Numbered from the stretch's first letter, positions 38,791 to 50,990 are shown. The stretch: 64,000 nucleotides of DNA from Phoebastria nigripes (GCA_035582835.1 JAYKAV010000012.1:800588-864587), one strand, 5' to 3'. The notes: generated by a model from the letters alone, not told the origin. Made by a program: numbers and translations.

Positions 38791-41700
38791 AAGTCTAAAT
38801 TGAAAATTTCCAAAGTGATAAAATAGAAAAAACACCTGTCCTGCAAAGAGGACTGCAGGGGTGAGTCCAAATCACAAATGGGACTGCATGCAGGCAGCCC
38901 GCATGTGTATCTGTTTTTAAAAATACGCAGATAATTTTGCCTGCCAGGTAGTGAGAAGGAGAAATGAGTTTCAATGTTAATTCCTTTCCCAAAGTTGAAA
39001 TTTTCATATTCTTCCCTCCTTAAAAGCATTTGAGGGAAGTGTGGCAGACGTACCCGAAAGAGGATGAGGTAAGCTGTGCTACCAGTGAACACTGGGTTTC
39101 GTGACTGTTTCTTTCCAGAGAGGATGCCTCGTTCTTTAGAGTGTTTGGGGACTCTAAAGGAACTGATGGCCAGTCTATTTCATTGCAGTTATTTTGACAA
39201 AAATGGCTGCGTTATCCATTGAATGTGGTATGGAGGGGTCAAAAATCAGAAGTTCAAGTAAAGGGTTTAAAATTTTCTGAAGTTAAATCATTTCACTTAC
39301 AACTAACCATTTCCTTTTCAATATTTCTCTNTTAACACTGCTCCTTAAGTGTTAAAAGCTTAAATGAACACGTGTTATAGTGTCTTGTCAAAAAAAAGGA
39401 CTTACTCCTGCACTGCCGGGTCTGTGAAGTCTGTATACTTTCGGAAAGTGTGTTTGGAGAGATGGAAATGGACAATGGCGTTTTGGTGTAGCTTTGCAGA
39501 CTTCTTAGTTGTGTTCCTAAGACTTGGGAAGCACCTAGCAACCACATCTTTGATGGATATAGATCTTTTTGTATGTGTATATTAGAAGAAGGTATCTTCA
39601 CGTTAGGGAAAAGGGTTTCTTTTGAATCTCAGAAATTTCTACCTTTTTTGTGTAGACGAGATGAATCTGAGTTTATGCTAAACCTTTGTGCTCAGGTTTT
39701 GCTGGAGCTGGTCTTTCTGGACTTGACCTGCAATATGCATCCAATGTAGGTGTTCTTGCATACATTCGCCATATGCCCTTTTACTTAGACATGCAAACAT
39801 TTTGTGCTCTCAGAAGCTGTACGGCCCCAAGTTCTATGTAACCAGCCAGCAGTCGGGTAACCCATAGCTTGGTTCTCTCTTCTGCATCCAAGCCTGAAGA
39901 TTATTTTTATGATACTATACTTCTGTTTAAAAAGCTTGGTAAGTCTTTGGAGGTTTTGGCACCATGAATTAATGTCACTATTCAGGAAAGTAGTGAATTT
40001 ACGTTAGATACTTGCTCTTGCCCTCAGGTCAGATCTGTGACAGTCGGAGGCTAGGCAGCACCTTAAATCTAACAACTCACGTGTTAGTGCTCAGAGTGGT
40101 TTGTGCTTACCCTTAGCTCTTCCTTTGTTGAGGTGATTAAAAGATGCCTGTTGCTGTCTGTATGTGCAGCATGCTTCATTAACAGTGATTTATTTTGGAG
40201 TTTAGCAAATTGGCACTGTGCAGCACACCGATGTGCAGTAGAAAAACGTGAGATGATTGCTAAGGCTTGCTTCTTGCTGCTGTTGCTACTGCTGCACTAC
40301 TTAAGGGTCTTAGGCATGTTTTGCAAATTCTCCTTCAGAATATTCACAAAATTGGGAGTTCATATAGTGCAAATTATATCTACAAAAGTATTTTTCACGG
40401 TCTGAATGCGTCCATATACCTTAGTCTTAGGTTTTTCATTTCTATTCTGTTTTTTTCAGAAGTGCTAATCGTTAAACATCCAAATGGAATTACTGACAAA
40501 GAGCCATGCCTACTAACTCAGAAAAATTCACCGCAAGTATTTCTACTGCATCCATCTTTTTTTTTCCTCATACCCAATTGCAGTCAGAGCTCTTAGAGTC
40601 AACTTTCTTCGTCAGAATCCAATTACAAAGGTGCCTTTCAAAAGAATTTGCAATGGATGCATTGCCAAAAGTAAAGCTAAAAAGATATCTGCACATGTGT
40701 GTTGGCACTAGCTTTTCTAATGGGATGCATTTCCAAACTTGAAGCACTGCTGTCTCATTTTCATCTTGAAAAAATAACTTGTATAGTGCTGAAACTACAC
40801 ACACTTCCTTCTGGAAATAAAATATTAAACTTTTCAAGTTTTCAGGCCTCTCATATTCTCCTTCAGAAGCAGTGCAAAACCCCCTGGGATTTTATAGTCA
40901 GAAAACATTTAGAAATGGGAAGGATCTTTTCAATTATATATCTTTCGCTCATGCACAAATGTTGCCTTTCCTAAAGTTGTTGCCATAAAAAGTCGACGTG
41001 TTTCGACAGTTTTTACACAGCTCTGAACAATGGGCCTGCTGATACGAATAGCAGCTATGTTTACAGGAAAACATTTTGAAGATTGGACTCATTCACATGT
41101 GAAATAGGGAACTATCATGAGAAATGAAAATGCAGCCGTATCTTGAATACCACCATATTTTAACCTTAGGAAAATATTTTTAATGGTAATCATCTAATTT
41201 ACTTTTCACTACTTTTTATGCTAAGACAGGCATCNTTTCTCTTTGGGAAACTTTCTGTAACATATTAGCCCGTGTTAGGAGATGTCTCAGTGAAAGTCAG
41301 GGCGTGGGTTGGTGTGTGGTTATGCAGGGCTGGGGCTCAGCTGGCAGCCGAGTCTCCAGGTACCTATTTTCAGCGCTGCTCCTGGGAGGGCTGCTACGGA
41401 GCACCAGGGAGATGGTGTTTCTGAAGCGTTGATATTAATCCAGCGGTAGCAATTCTGGGCATGATGACAGAATGTGGTACTATTCCATATATTTAGAAAA
41501 TGATATATGCTAGAGCGTCTTCTAGGAATATATTCTAAGGTAATTATTACATGGTATATACTTTGGCTATAAGCGCATGGAGTTTCCATTAACATTGATG
41601 GAAATACCAACGGGAGTCTGTCCCATGTATAGACAGTTCGTTAATACCAGAAGCGACTGTTTCCATTCAGATAGCTGAAAATTTTTCTTTGAAGCACATG

Positions 41701-42004
41701 CATGACCCTCTGATGTCTGCTGATTGTCTGGAGTACGTTTTGAATAACCAAGTAATAGGGAAGACTTTCAGCTTTTTCACTGGACTTAATTAAATGTGCT
41801 GAGTACTAAAAATGTATATTTTTAGCATAGCTTTTATTTTTGGCTGAAAGTAAGACCCAGTGATTGTGTCAAAATATCTTGGGAGGAAAGAAAAAGCCTG
41901 CTATTTTTAATGCCCTTACAAGCTAAAAACTAATTTACATTAATAATTTTGAAATGTTTTGTATTAGTTTTTAAAATGCTAAAAGAAGCATGATTTCCTG
42001 ATTT

Positions 42005-42054
42005 AAAAAAAAAAAAAAAAAAAAAAAANAAAAAAAAAAAAAAAAAAAAAAAAA
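42005..42054. repeat. Poly-A tract of about 50 bases
   Basis: Uninterrupted A except for one N at 42029. No element sense strand was recognised upstream and no flanking duplication was seen, so it is listed only as a homopolymer. Confidence 0.9.
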
Positions 42055-43639
42055 TCAGTTTGCAAAAACCACAAGGTAGACGGAATTTTTCCCAAAGGGG
42101 TGGTGAGTCAGGAGAAGCTCTGGTAAGAGAAGTTGCAGTGGGGAGGAGTAATGAATTGAAGACTATCCAAGAATTTTCTCACATTTATGGAATACTAGGG
42201 AATAAAATACCAAAACAACAACCCCGGTTTGAAGGGAGTGTCAGGGATGCGATGCAAACAGCCTTGGGACCTGCAAACGGGACAGTCATCTCCATGGTCC
42301 TCCATGAAGAATTGTCCCTCATCTCCATCAAGTCTCCGGACACACCATCCTCAAAGCCCGTAGAATAGAGGCATTTTGCTTTACTCTGGCCAGATCTGGG
42401 GTTTTATATTCCTAGGTTTTTTAACCAAAAGGCAGATATCACATTTTCTTGCCACCGGCACTGCTTACAGACAGCTGAGAAGCTGAGTGCTGTTGTTATT
42501 AATCCACATAGCAGGAGTGATTTTGGTCAGCCCTTCCGCATACTGGCAGCTTGCATGGGTGCTTTAGATGGGATTCCTGGCAGAAGGTTAAGTTGATAAG
42601 TGTTATACCTCTTGTTTTTTTAATTAGGTATCAAAGGCTGTAAGTGATTGTTCCGTTTCAGTCCCACGTAGCTTATTGCAGCGAGTGAGAACAATCGTAA
42701 AGCATTGCGTTGCAGTGCAATGAAGAGAAGCCTTTTAAGTGACACGATGGGCTTATTGATGGGAATAATACGTGGGGAAACGAGAACACAAAAGAATTTC
42801 AGCAGCTGCTGGTGAATGCAAGATTTATCTCAAATCTCACTTAAACTAGTGTAAAACCAAAAATGACTTGCCTTTGGTAGAAATCTCCTGTATAGGTGCA
42901 GTTACAACCAACAGAATTTGGTGCTTAGAGGCAAAATAGTATTTGCCCATGTATCAAGACTATACAGGGTAAAAAAAAGCGTTTCTTGAGTTCACTATAA
43001 ACACAGAGAGTAACTGCTTAACTATGTCAATCAATATAAAGGTCTATGATGACATTTTCCTTCAAAAATTAATAATTAATACTCTAATCATTCACTTACG
43101 ATGCTATTAGTTTTCATTGATTAGTCCTTCCTGCTAACCCTCAGCTAGCCTAATCAGTCTGTGTGAGAATAGATGAATATATTCAATTAATCTCTGCAAT
43201 CTTCAAAGTTGCATCTTCAGATCATAAGATAAAGATTCTTAGTCTTCCCAGTGCATTGAACCTGACTTTATTAGAAGAATCTTATCAATTTTCACTCACA
43301 AAAGCAAGCAGAGACCTTTCNTGATACCCCTTCACATGCTATTAGTCATGCAGTTTGTCTTGTAAGCATGAAGGCCCCTTAACTTCAGTGATATGAATAA
43401 ATTATGTGTGTCTGACTTGATTTATTTATTTTTAATATTTAAATGCCTGCTCTGGAAAAGGTTCCTTTCATAAAAGGAGGCATTTTTTTCCCCCTTGGGT
43501 TGCATGGGGGGGGGGTTACTTTGCAGTGATAAGCTGAGAAAGTCTTCAAATTGCCTGCTTACAAATTTTAACTATTTACAAGTTGTAGTGGAGTGCGAGG
43601 AAAAGATCAGGTTTTACCTGGAGATGTTTTAAGGTGTTG

Positions 43640-43659
43640 TTTTTTTTTTTTTTTTTTTT
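43640..43659. repeat. Poly-T tract (20 T)
   Basis: Simple homopolymer about 650 bases upstream of the CNTN4 exon. Confidence 0.9.
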
Positions 43660-43950
43660 AAGAATTTTACAGCAATGAGGGTGAAATGGGAAAAGTATCC
43701 CCCTTCCCTGAGCAGGGTGGGAACATTTTCTAGAAAGTGTCTCCTTGCAGAGACGGTGTCCTTCACATACCGGATGATGTTTGTAGAGAAAATTGAGAGC
43801 AATTCTCATAACTTTCCTCTTAACTGTGATCTACAGAGTTAACTAATTACACTTCAGATTACCCCAGAGAGGCAGTGAGTGAATCTGCTGTGACAGAATT
43901 GAGAGACAGAAGAAATCTCACAACGCCCAAGTGGAAGGTGCAGATACGGG

Positions 43951-44084
43951 TTACAATTCATAATCCTCATCTGGTACCCAGCGTTCATAGACCCTTACTT
44001 TTGCAAATTTGGTTTCCACTGCAAGTTTCTGTGCATTTCTACTGACAATCTTCTTCTTTTCTTCTTCAGATCTAGAGCATTGAT
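43951..44084 (-). other. Possible minus-strand terminal exon or exon fragment within the palindrome
   Basis: On the minus strand, a strong acceptor (TACTAAC, 24 bases, CAG) ends at 44085. From 44084 the frame is open for about 44 codons to a TAA at 43951-43953. The peptide is rich in Glu and Lys near its start and ends WVPDEDYEL. I do not recognise the protein. It could be a terminal exon of an antisense gene, a fragment of a duplicated exon, or a chance open frame. The open frame also runs on upstream through the other arm to 44229, so openness alone is weak evidence. There is no obvious polyadenylation signal just after the stop. Confidence 0.25.
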
Positions 44085-44143
44085 CTGAAGAAGAAGAAAA
44101 GAAGATTGTTAGTAGAACTTGCAGAGTAAACCAAATTTGCAAA
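44000..44143. repeat. 144-bp imperfect palindrome (hairpin) upstream of CNTN4 exon 1
   Basis: The left arm is 44000-44072 and the right arm 44082-44143, separated by a 9-base loop (44073-44081). Aligning the left arm with the reverse complement of the right arm gives 57 identical positions out of 62, plus one 11-base insertion in the left arm (about 44028-44038). Each arm carries a branch-point-like site (CTACTGAC on plus, TACTAAC on minus), then a pyrimidine tract and CAG, so both strands have a mirror-image splice acceptor: plus exon start at 44070, minus exon start at 44084. Transcribed RNA from either strand should fold into a long hairpin. Function is unknown; an inverted duplication, a hairpin RNA precursor and a duplicated exon edge are all possible. 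Confidence 0.9.
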
Positions 44144-44294
44144 TCATTCCTCAGAATGACTTTAAATGAAATGTTTAAAAAAGTTTCTTTGTTGGTCTTC
44201 AGATGCAACTTTCCTGGAAAGAAAAACAAACTGTCAAAAATGGAAGGAGCAGCAATCCTAAATCTCCTTGTAATTTGTCTTTNCTCTTTTACAG

Positions 44295-44378
44295 ATTAAA
44301 GGTTGCCTAAAATTTCCAAGGAGCCCTATTCCCGTCTGTAGTTACCGGACTCGTCTCCTCTGACCCGGGAAGCTGAAG
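44295..44378 (+). other. CNTN4: 5' untranslated part of the CNTN4 coding exon 1, with splice acceptor
   Basis: A pyrimidine stretch ending CTCTTTTACAG (44284-44294, one N just before) forms a good acceptor. The exon therefore starts at about 44295 and holds 84 bases of untranslated leader before the ATG. This implies at least one upstream noncoding exon, which matches CNTN4 in other vertebrates. I inferred the boundary from splice signals and protein similarity, not from transcript data. The upstream noncoding exon was not identified with certainty. Confidence 0.7.
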
Positions 44379-44433
44379 ATGAGGTTGCTATGGGAACTGC
44401 TCGTGCTGCAATCATTCATGGTGTGCCTTGCAG
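44379..44433 (+). CDS. CNTN4: CNTN4 first coding exon (contactin-4 signal peptide), partial gene
   Basis: Contactin-4 is a GPI-anchored neuronal cell-adhesion protein (six Ig and four fibronectin-III domains) involved in axon guidance and synapse formation. Only the signal peptide is here. The ATG at 44379 opens MRLLWELLVLQSFMVCLA, a short basic start followed by a hydrophobic core. From memory it differs from the mammalian CNTN4 start only at a few positions (Pro4 to Leu, and Ile-Leu to Met-Val near the end). The exon stops after the first base of codon 19 at 44433, followed by GTAAAG. This phase-1 donor fits the known next residue, Asp. The base at -3 from the ATG is A, a favourable context. 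The next exon, encoding the start of Ig domain 1, was not found in the remaining 19.5 kb, as expected for a gene with giant introns. CNTN3, CNTN5 and CNTN6 are less likely because their signal peptides differ. Confidence 0.88.
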
Positions 44434-45830
44434 GTAAAGTGTCATTTTAAAACTTCTGATTTAAGAATGCCGCTGTATTTCACACTAATGCAAAAGTGCA
44501 CCGCATTTTATATGCCAGNGATAAAATGGCAAAGTAAGTCCCTGCTCCATGACCGGCATTACGAAAGGTTGCTGAACAGATCAAGCTGACACTCTTAACA
44601 AGCTCCTTTTCCTGTTGATCAGTATCTCCGCAGCAAAAGCACAATGTTTCAAAGGTCTGCTCTACCCGTTTCCAGTTCAAAGTTGCTGTTGATGAAAGTT
44701 GTTTTCCCATGTTCTGTGCTAAGCATTTCAATGCTCAATTAAACCTACGTGGAGTATAGCTTTAAATCCCATTAAAACGGTGTTATGTTACAGCTAAGAC
44801 CTCGCTCTATTTAACAAATAATTAGAATGACATATTTCAGCGATATAACCATCTTCTGTAACAGCCCTTGTTCAACTTTTTCTTCCCTGAGAGTTGCAAT
44901 GTTTTGAGCGTTCCCGGCAAAATGAAATTTCCGAGGAATGTGCCTTTTTCCTGGAGCTGAAACAGTTCTTGGAAGACATTTCAGATTTGCAGAGGGTCAG
45001 CAAAGCTTGCACCAAAGCTTTGCTGCCCTTCTCATGCGCAGGGAGTTGCTTGTCAGCCGCTGCTTGGTGACCTGGGGGAACCGGGCTCGCGTCGCTCCAC
45101 CCGTGCCTCTGCGCTGGGACCGACAGCTCTGCGCCCCATGGGCAGAGCGGGTTCTGTGATCACGCCGGGGCTGTCGAAGTCNATTTTGAGTCTCTCTTTC
45201 TTTGCCGTTCAGCTATCGTTGATTATTTCCTCCTTGAATTGGCATTATTATTCTTTAACATGTATTTTGTTCGGGGGGGGGGTTACGTTTTAATCAATGT
45301 TTATGTCACCTTGGCGTTCATCTGGATTGCTCTAATTTATCTGCTGCTTGGCGCCCAGAATGTTTTACTGCTTTGTTTAGTAACTTGTGCTTTCTTCCCT
45401 TTTGTACATGCACATCGCCAGTATACTTTTTCAGCATTTTAGGTAATAGCAAACTACTTATAATAGTGTTTACTTTCTTCTGCTTAGCTCTACTGAACAC
45501 AAAGCTGCTTTTATTCTGGTACTTACGGGTACCTATTTTTGAAATTTGGTTCCAAGTCTTTCTAAATATGCTATGACAGTTTCTGAGCTGGCAGAAAATT
45601 GGATGCAGAGAGATTCTGCAATGCAGTGCCACACGTGTTTCAGGAATTGCAACTCTAGAGAAGTTAGGCTGCAGGAATACATGAAGTATGATCCTTTATT
45701 TTAAGCAAATAAACAAAATAGTGGAAAAACAAAAGCATGCAAAATACTTTCTAATTGTAGTTTCTATACTTAAAATATTTATTGCAAAATGTCTAGGGTC
45801 AGCAAAATAAAGTTTCAGGAGAATGTGTTC

Positions 45831-45843
45831 GGGGGGGGGGGGG
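45831..45843. repeat. Poly-G tract (13 G)
   Basis: Unusual run of G. Two other G runs of 10 lie close by at 43506-43515 and 45273-45282. Long G runs are rarer than A/T runs and are prone to sequencing length error. Confidence 0.85.
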
Positions 45844-46568
45844 TGTCCTTATCTTTTACATCTGTTTTTTAGAAAAATGCATCTCATAAGCACTGGCTTT
45901 CCCCACACTATTCTGCAACAGCATTTTTTCTCATCTTTGCAGTGCACTGAAAATCTTCAGGGCACGGCATCAGTCTGTCTGTCCTGCTGAGGGAGATTTA
46001 ATAGAGTTATGGGGAGAGGAGTGCCAAAAGTTTTGTGTGAGTTTTATATTAGGTGATGAGTGAGGAAATTGTTTCATTTTGCTGAAGGATGTAGTCGTGT
46101 AGTGGTTTGGGCTGACTTCTTCTGACAAGATTTAAATTTGGAAGTTTCTGTGTCTGCCTCCAATGTTGCATGAACCAGCTGTAGGCATGGAAGGGATTTT
46201 GCTGCATGAGCTATGGTGTTACCACGAAGCAGGGATAACTCATTTAGGCGCAGTGCTGTTCGCTAACGCACTCGGGATGCTTCCTGGACCTGTGCGAGTG
46301 TTTTCCATAGCGCTGCAGTGTTATGGACTATGTGAACACATTCAGATCTGGCTGTTAAATATTCCAAAGTTATGGAGGAAACTGTACTGGATGCCTTGCA
46401 TCATCTTGTTCTGCATCGATGCGCCCTGCAAGGCAGGAGGAGGTGACCATAAAGTAGTTAATTTTAGTAGCTGCTATTTAGTAGCTCCATGCAAAAGGCA
46501 CAAAGCTATAAAACAAAAGTTCATAGAGAAACCTTCAGCCCTTCTTAATTTTTTTATTTTTTATGTTC

Positions 46569-46571
<3 letters not shown>

Positions 46572-46654
<83 letters not shown>

Positions 46655-46676
46655 NNNNNNNNNNNNNNNNAAAAAA
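46572..46676. repeat. Very long poly-T tract, 16-base gap, then poly-A
   Basis: There are 83 T (46572-46654), Ns at 46655-46670, then six A. An abrupt switch from T to A at a gap suggests either a lost stretch or a false join. The poly-Phe open frame across it is not a gene. Confidence 0.95.
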
Positions 46677-49665
46677 TTATATATTTTTTTTTTAAACCTA
46701 GTTTCAGGAGGCTTGTTTGCCCCTGCTGGCAATTATGCTGCTCTGGGAGAACTTCAGCTGTTGATCCCAAGGAAAAAGCTCAAAGGAGACTGGTAACTTC
46801 CTGAGCTGTGTCCTGCCCGGCAGTAGGGAGACGTGGGGGAGCCTGAGGCTGCCCACTCCTCCTGGTGCATCGCTCCTCCCGCTGCCCTGCATGGTGGCTC
46901 TGCTTCAAGGCTACCCAGGAGGGATGGAAACTTTCCTTCTGTCTACAATAGATAGTCATTGCTCTTCTCTGAAATTCTTCTTAAATTCTAAGCTAAAAAA
47001 AAAGTTAGGAAGTAATATTTTTTTTTCCTNTTGATCAAACCATTGACCCATCCTTGAGAAAACAGATTAATAATTGAATTATACAAAGAAAAAAAAAAAA
47101 AGGTAAAAATAGGATGCAGAAAAGTTATCTTAACAACCCTCCATAGTGCCTTGTGGACCCTCAAATGACTGGGAAACTATGTTAAGTACCGAGTTACCTG
47201 TGAAAATAAGCTTAAACCTGAAAATTGAATACTTGTATTTAGTTCTTCTAATCAGTGTCAGACACACATCACTCTCGTCTTTGTCTCTGCTGCAGAGAGC
47301 AGCACAGCTGGTGGAGGATGAGCTTTTTGTGTGTTGCCCTGTCAAAACTCCCCGTGGAGGCGAGCGGCCCCACCATCCCCATGCNGCAGTGGCCCCGGTG
47401 CCCCTTCGGGGACAGCCGGTGGGCTCCAGCTACTGCCAGTCCCAGCAGCTACTTGGGCATTTTTTTTGTGTGTGTGCTTCCTAAATGAACATCTGTTCAC
47501 TAGAAATTGCATGAAAACTTCCAAACTTGTATCATTCAAGCCATTAAACAGCTGTCAAACCCGAAGCACTTAAGAGTATCCAAACGTGTCGTTAAGGGTA
47601 CCAGTTACCCGCTGCTGCCAACGTGCCAGGAGAAGAAAGACGTGCCAGAGCTGTTCACAGTCCGCATGGGATATTGCTATTGATTTTATGTACTGGGTGT
47701 TCAGATATTACAGCTCTTCACAGCAGGATAAAACACTCAGATAGAAAGCTAGATCAATCCCGGGACGTACTTAAACCAGCTACCCAGAGGTGCAAATCTG
47801 CTAATAATTTCGGGAGCTATCCAGTCTCCCTCGAAAAGGCAGCAGCACTGCTAAAGGTCTTTCTGAGCTTACCACTCCCTTTCAATCCATCACTCAACCT
47901 GGGATCATATTTTTCAGACTACTTTTCTCACTGGTTGTTCCGAGGTCCTACTGATAAAAACTAACGATGCTTTCTTTGGACTCGATAGCTGATGTATATC
48001 AATTCAGGGTTTCTGATTATACTTTCAGGAGTCTTTTCTTCAGGTGTCAGCTCTGGCAAGCGGTAACTGCAAATTATTCCTTTGGTGCCAAATAACTCTG
48101 ATTTGTTAGGGCTGTCAGATTCCTTAAATAGCAGTTGTGGTGGTGATAATTTTTAAGTTTTGGAGAGTAAGATGAGAGGCAGGATAGGCTGTGAAAAATA
48201 ACACACAGCTCTTCAAGTCGTGACTTCATTAACAAATGCTCTCTCTTGGGCAGCACCACATAGCTATCGTATACCCTGAAAGGTATTCCCAAATGTACAG
48301 CCTGGGAACAGCGACAGGGAAACAAAAGGCATTGCACAGGGTGAGCCAAACCAACTTGTGTTAATGAAGATGGGACATAGGCCGTATGCCTGTAATGTGC
48401 TGGACAACTATGAAAGGAAATTTTCTGTATTTTTGTGACTCTTATGCAATTCTTTGCCTCATTAACTTCCTGTAGCAGTGAGTTTCACTGTTGAAGTCAT
48501 ATTTGCATGTAAATGAGCTGCAGTCACATAGATGCATTAGCCAAGTGAGTGTGTATATGCATATTTTATAATGTAATTTAACCCGTGAAGATCCACTCAT
48601 GTTTTGACAGAAAACAGTAGCTTTTGAGAAGTGTTTATGCTCTGATGTGTCGTGCATGTCCTGCCCCCAGTCTCTGTCTCAGCTTTTTCTTGGAGGCTTT
48701 GGTTTCTGGCCTTCTGCTTGTTCTTGCCGTTTAAAAAGAAAGATCTATGCTCACAACACATCAGCCAGCAAGATTGGCCCTCCTTTTTTCTTAGCAAGCA
48801 CCACGTAAACACAACGGCTTCAATAAGCTAATTTGTCTTGTAGCTCTATAATAATGCTTCTGTTTCAACAAGTTTGTTTTGTCAAAAGGAAAGTGCTATT
48901 GCAGCTGCATCTGTTCAATGCTCCTGGAGGGGTGACTGAAGTAGCTCCAGAAAGCACAAGCCAAAATACTGAATCTAGTATTTGTTTTACACTGATGTGA
49001 ATGAATAAGGAAACACTGTTCTTTCTCTCTGCTAAATTGGTTTCTTCATGAAACCTCCCAGCTGTGTAAGCCTCTGTTTTGCAACAGATTAAATGGGCTG
49101 CACAAAGATTGCTGGCAATTTTTTAGTGGAACATGGAAGGTGATCCTGAAACTTAGAAATACTTGTGTTGCTCCCCCAGAGTGGTTTGTGTAGGTCACTC
49201 CGCAATTTCTGTACACGTCTACACTCTGTTATGTAAAAAGCTAGAGTTCCACAATTGTCCAGATATCCAGAATTAGATATTAGGCTATTCCCTCTCATAT
49301 CTGAAAAGGTAAGATGAATTAATATGGAGAAGATCACATGTGCAAATTTTATACATCATTTCAGCCATCAGAACAGGGGTTAGAGTGGTATTTATTAATG
49401 GGCTTTTTGTGGGCTGTGTCAGTACAGGGAAGCCTGTACTGGTGTCATGATATCCCAGCAACACCCGCGCTTAATTCTTCAAATCCAGGGACAGCATCAT
49501 ATTTTTCAATACCAGATTCTATCATATTTTTGATTAAGGTGGAACAAAAGCATTGCTTCACCTTTAATCTGCTGAAGAATGCCATTTTCTAATCTAGAAA
49601 TATGCACACAATGGCAGAAGTCAGAAAAAGAGAAGTATTTTTGTAGAGCTTATTTTCAATGTGGT

Positions 49666-49707
49666 GTTTGTTGTTTGTTTGTTTGTTTTCTTTTTTTTTT
49701 TTTTTTT
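49666..49707. repeat. (TTTG)n microsatellite followed by a T run
   Basis: Several units of GTTT/TTTG are followed by about 17 T. Simple repeat in the first CNTN4 intron. Confidence 0.85.
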
Positions 49708-50525
49708 CCCCAAAACTGTTTTTTACAGGAAAATATTCTTACAAATGCCTGTCCAGGCATTCTTTCTCCTTTTGTCACATACTGATACAGCATCACCAAT
49801 ACCTCAGCAGTGGTTCAGACCAGAATATTTAGAGCATGGCTATGTAATTCATGAGGGAAAAAACCACTGTCTAGTCAAGTGTTTTCCATTGTTTGACAAA
49901 AATCACCAGAATTTATATCAATACAGTCCAATGAAATCAGGCATCCAGCTCTGTTAAAAATTAAAACTCAAAATTCATACAAAGATGAATATTCACAGGC
50001 CTATTTGAATTCATACTGCTATCCAAGCAGATGTAGGTTACGTACAAAAGAAATTCTGCTAATTTCATGTCTGAATATAAATAATTAAACCAAGAAGTAC
50101 TGTTGTACATATTAAATGATGGTCTTCTATAAACGATGCAGCAATTCAATTTGTTCAGCATTTTTTCTGGTGCTGTGTAGTTCCCATGACTGTGCTTTGA
50201 TGTTAGTGGGTAGCTGCAAAATGATTAATCTGTTGCAGTTCCGTCATTAATTAATTTGTATTTTGGTCAGTTCTGCAGCACTTTGCATTTCTGTACCCGA
50301 CTGTCTAATTAATGTTTGCATAGCACTTGGAACAGATAAAGCACCGAATGACTCCTATTAATATAATCGCTTCTCAAACATGACCCAGCCCTTGGCTTCG
50401 CGGCACTCGGTAAGCTGTCACTGAAGCTCACTGGAAAAGGCTTTGCAGTTGAGATCTGGCTTGCCCTTAATGCTTTGGGTTTTTTTCTGAATTATTCGAG
50501 GGTTTTTTTGTTCACTTCAAGCTCC

Positions 50526-50990
50526 TGTAGAAAGAGCTATGAGCGGGGCCCCCTACTCCTCACCCCGGGTGCGCCATCTTGTGGGCAGGCGGCCATTAGC
50601 TGTGAGCGCGCTGGTCACGTACCCGCGTCTCCTTCAAAGGGGTCCCGGGCGCCCGGGCCAATCAGGACGACGGACGTGGCAGGACAGGGGCGCCTACGAG
50701 CACGCGCTGCCCATAAAACCGCGCAGAGGCGGTAGCCGCCTGAGAGGCNGGAGCGGCCGCGGGCGTCGGGAAGAGTCTGCTGTCGGCTGCCTCCGCCGAG
50801 GGCGGAGTGAGTTTTGTACGTGTGCTTTGAGCTCAAGTTATGGTGCACGTGTTAAAATGACCCAGTCTGCAGAGGGTTTCAGGCATTAGTTAAAACGGCC
50901 TGATGTGCAGAGGGCCTCAGGGACAAGTTGTGTGAAGTTTAACCCACTCCACGCAGGGTCCAGGTTAAAATAAAGATTGTAACAACTTCG
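50526..50990 (+). mobile_element. CpG-rich LTR-like or promoter-like block in the CNTN4 intron
   Basis: The block has promoter order: GCGCCATCTTG and GGCCATTAGC (YY1-like) near 50570-50600, a CCAAT box in GGGCCAATCAGG (about 50658), a TATA-like CATAAAA (50712-50718), a GC-rich leader, then AATAAA (50969-50974) with a GT-rich tail. A CCAAT box, TATA box and polyadenylation signal within about 320 bp suggest a retroviral LTR on the plus strand. It may begin at TGTAGAAAGAGC (50526). No matching terminal CA or target duplication was found, so the ends are guesses. A true alternative promoter with a CpG island is the competing reading. Confidence 0.4.

Larger units (their letters stand above)
38791..43999. 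other. Unassigned DNA upstream of the CNTN4 coding exon
   Basis: AT-rich, with the 50-base A tract at 42005-42054. TAAT-type motifs are dense at about 43060-43200. No exon or repeat family was recognised. Confidence 0.6.
44434..50525 (+). other. CNTN4: First coding intron of CNTN4, proximal part
   Basis: Starts with the GTAAAG donor. Contains the G runs, the gapped T tract at 46572 and a GC-rich patch at about 47340-47450. No second exon was found. Confidence 0.65.

Noticed and set aside
41830..42054. Possible processed pseudogene ending in the long A tract
   Set aside because: Upstream sequence is AT-rich with no coding likeness, and no target duplication flanks the tract.
42060..42368. 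102-codon frame directly after the 50-base A tract
   Set aside because: No recognisable domain. Starting after the A run is coincidence, because a retrocopy would lie before its tail on this strand.
46163..46804. 213-codon open frame with a poly-Phe segment
   Set aside because: Crosses the gapped T tract. The upstream 130 codons show no recognisable domain, so this is a chance frame plus a homopolymer artefact.
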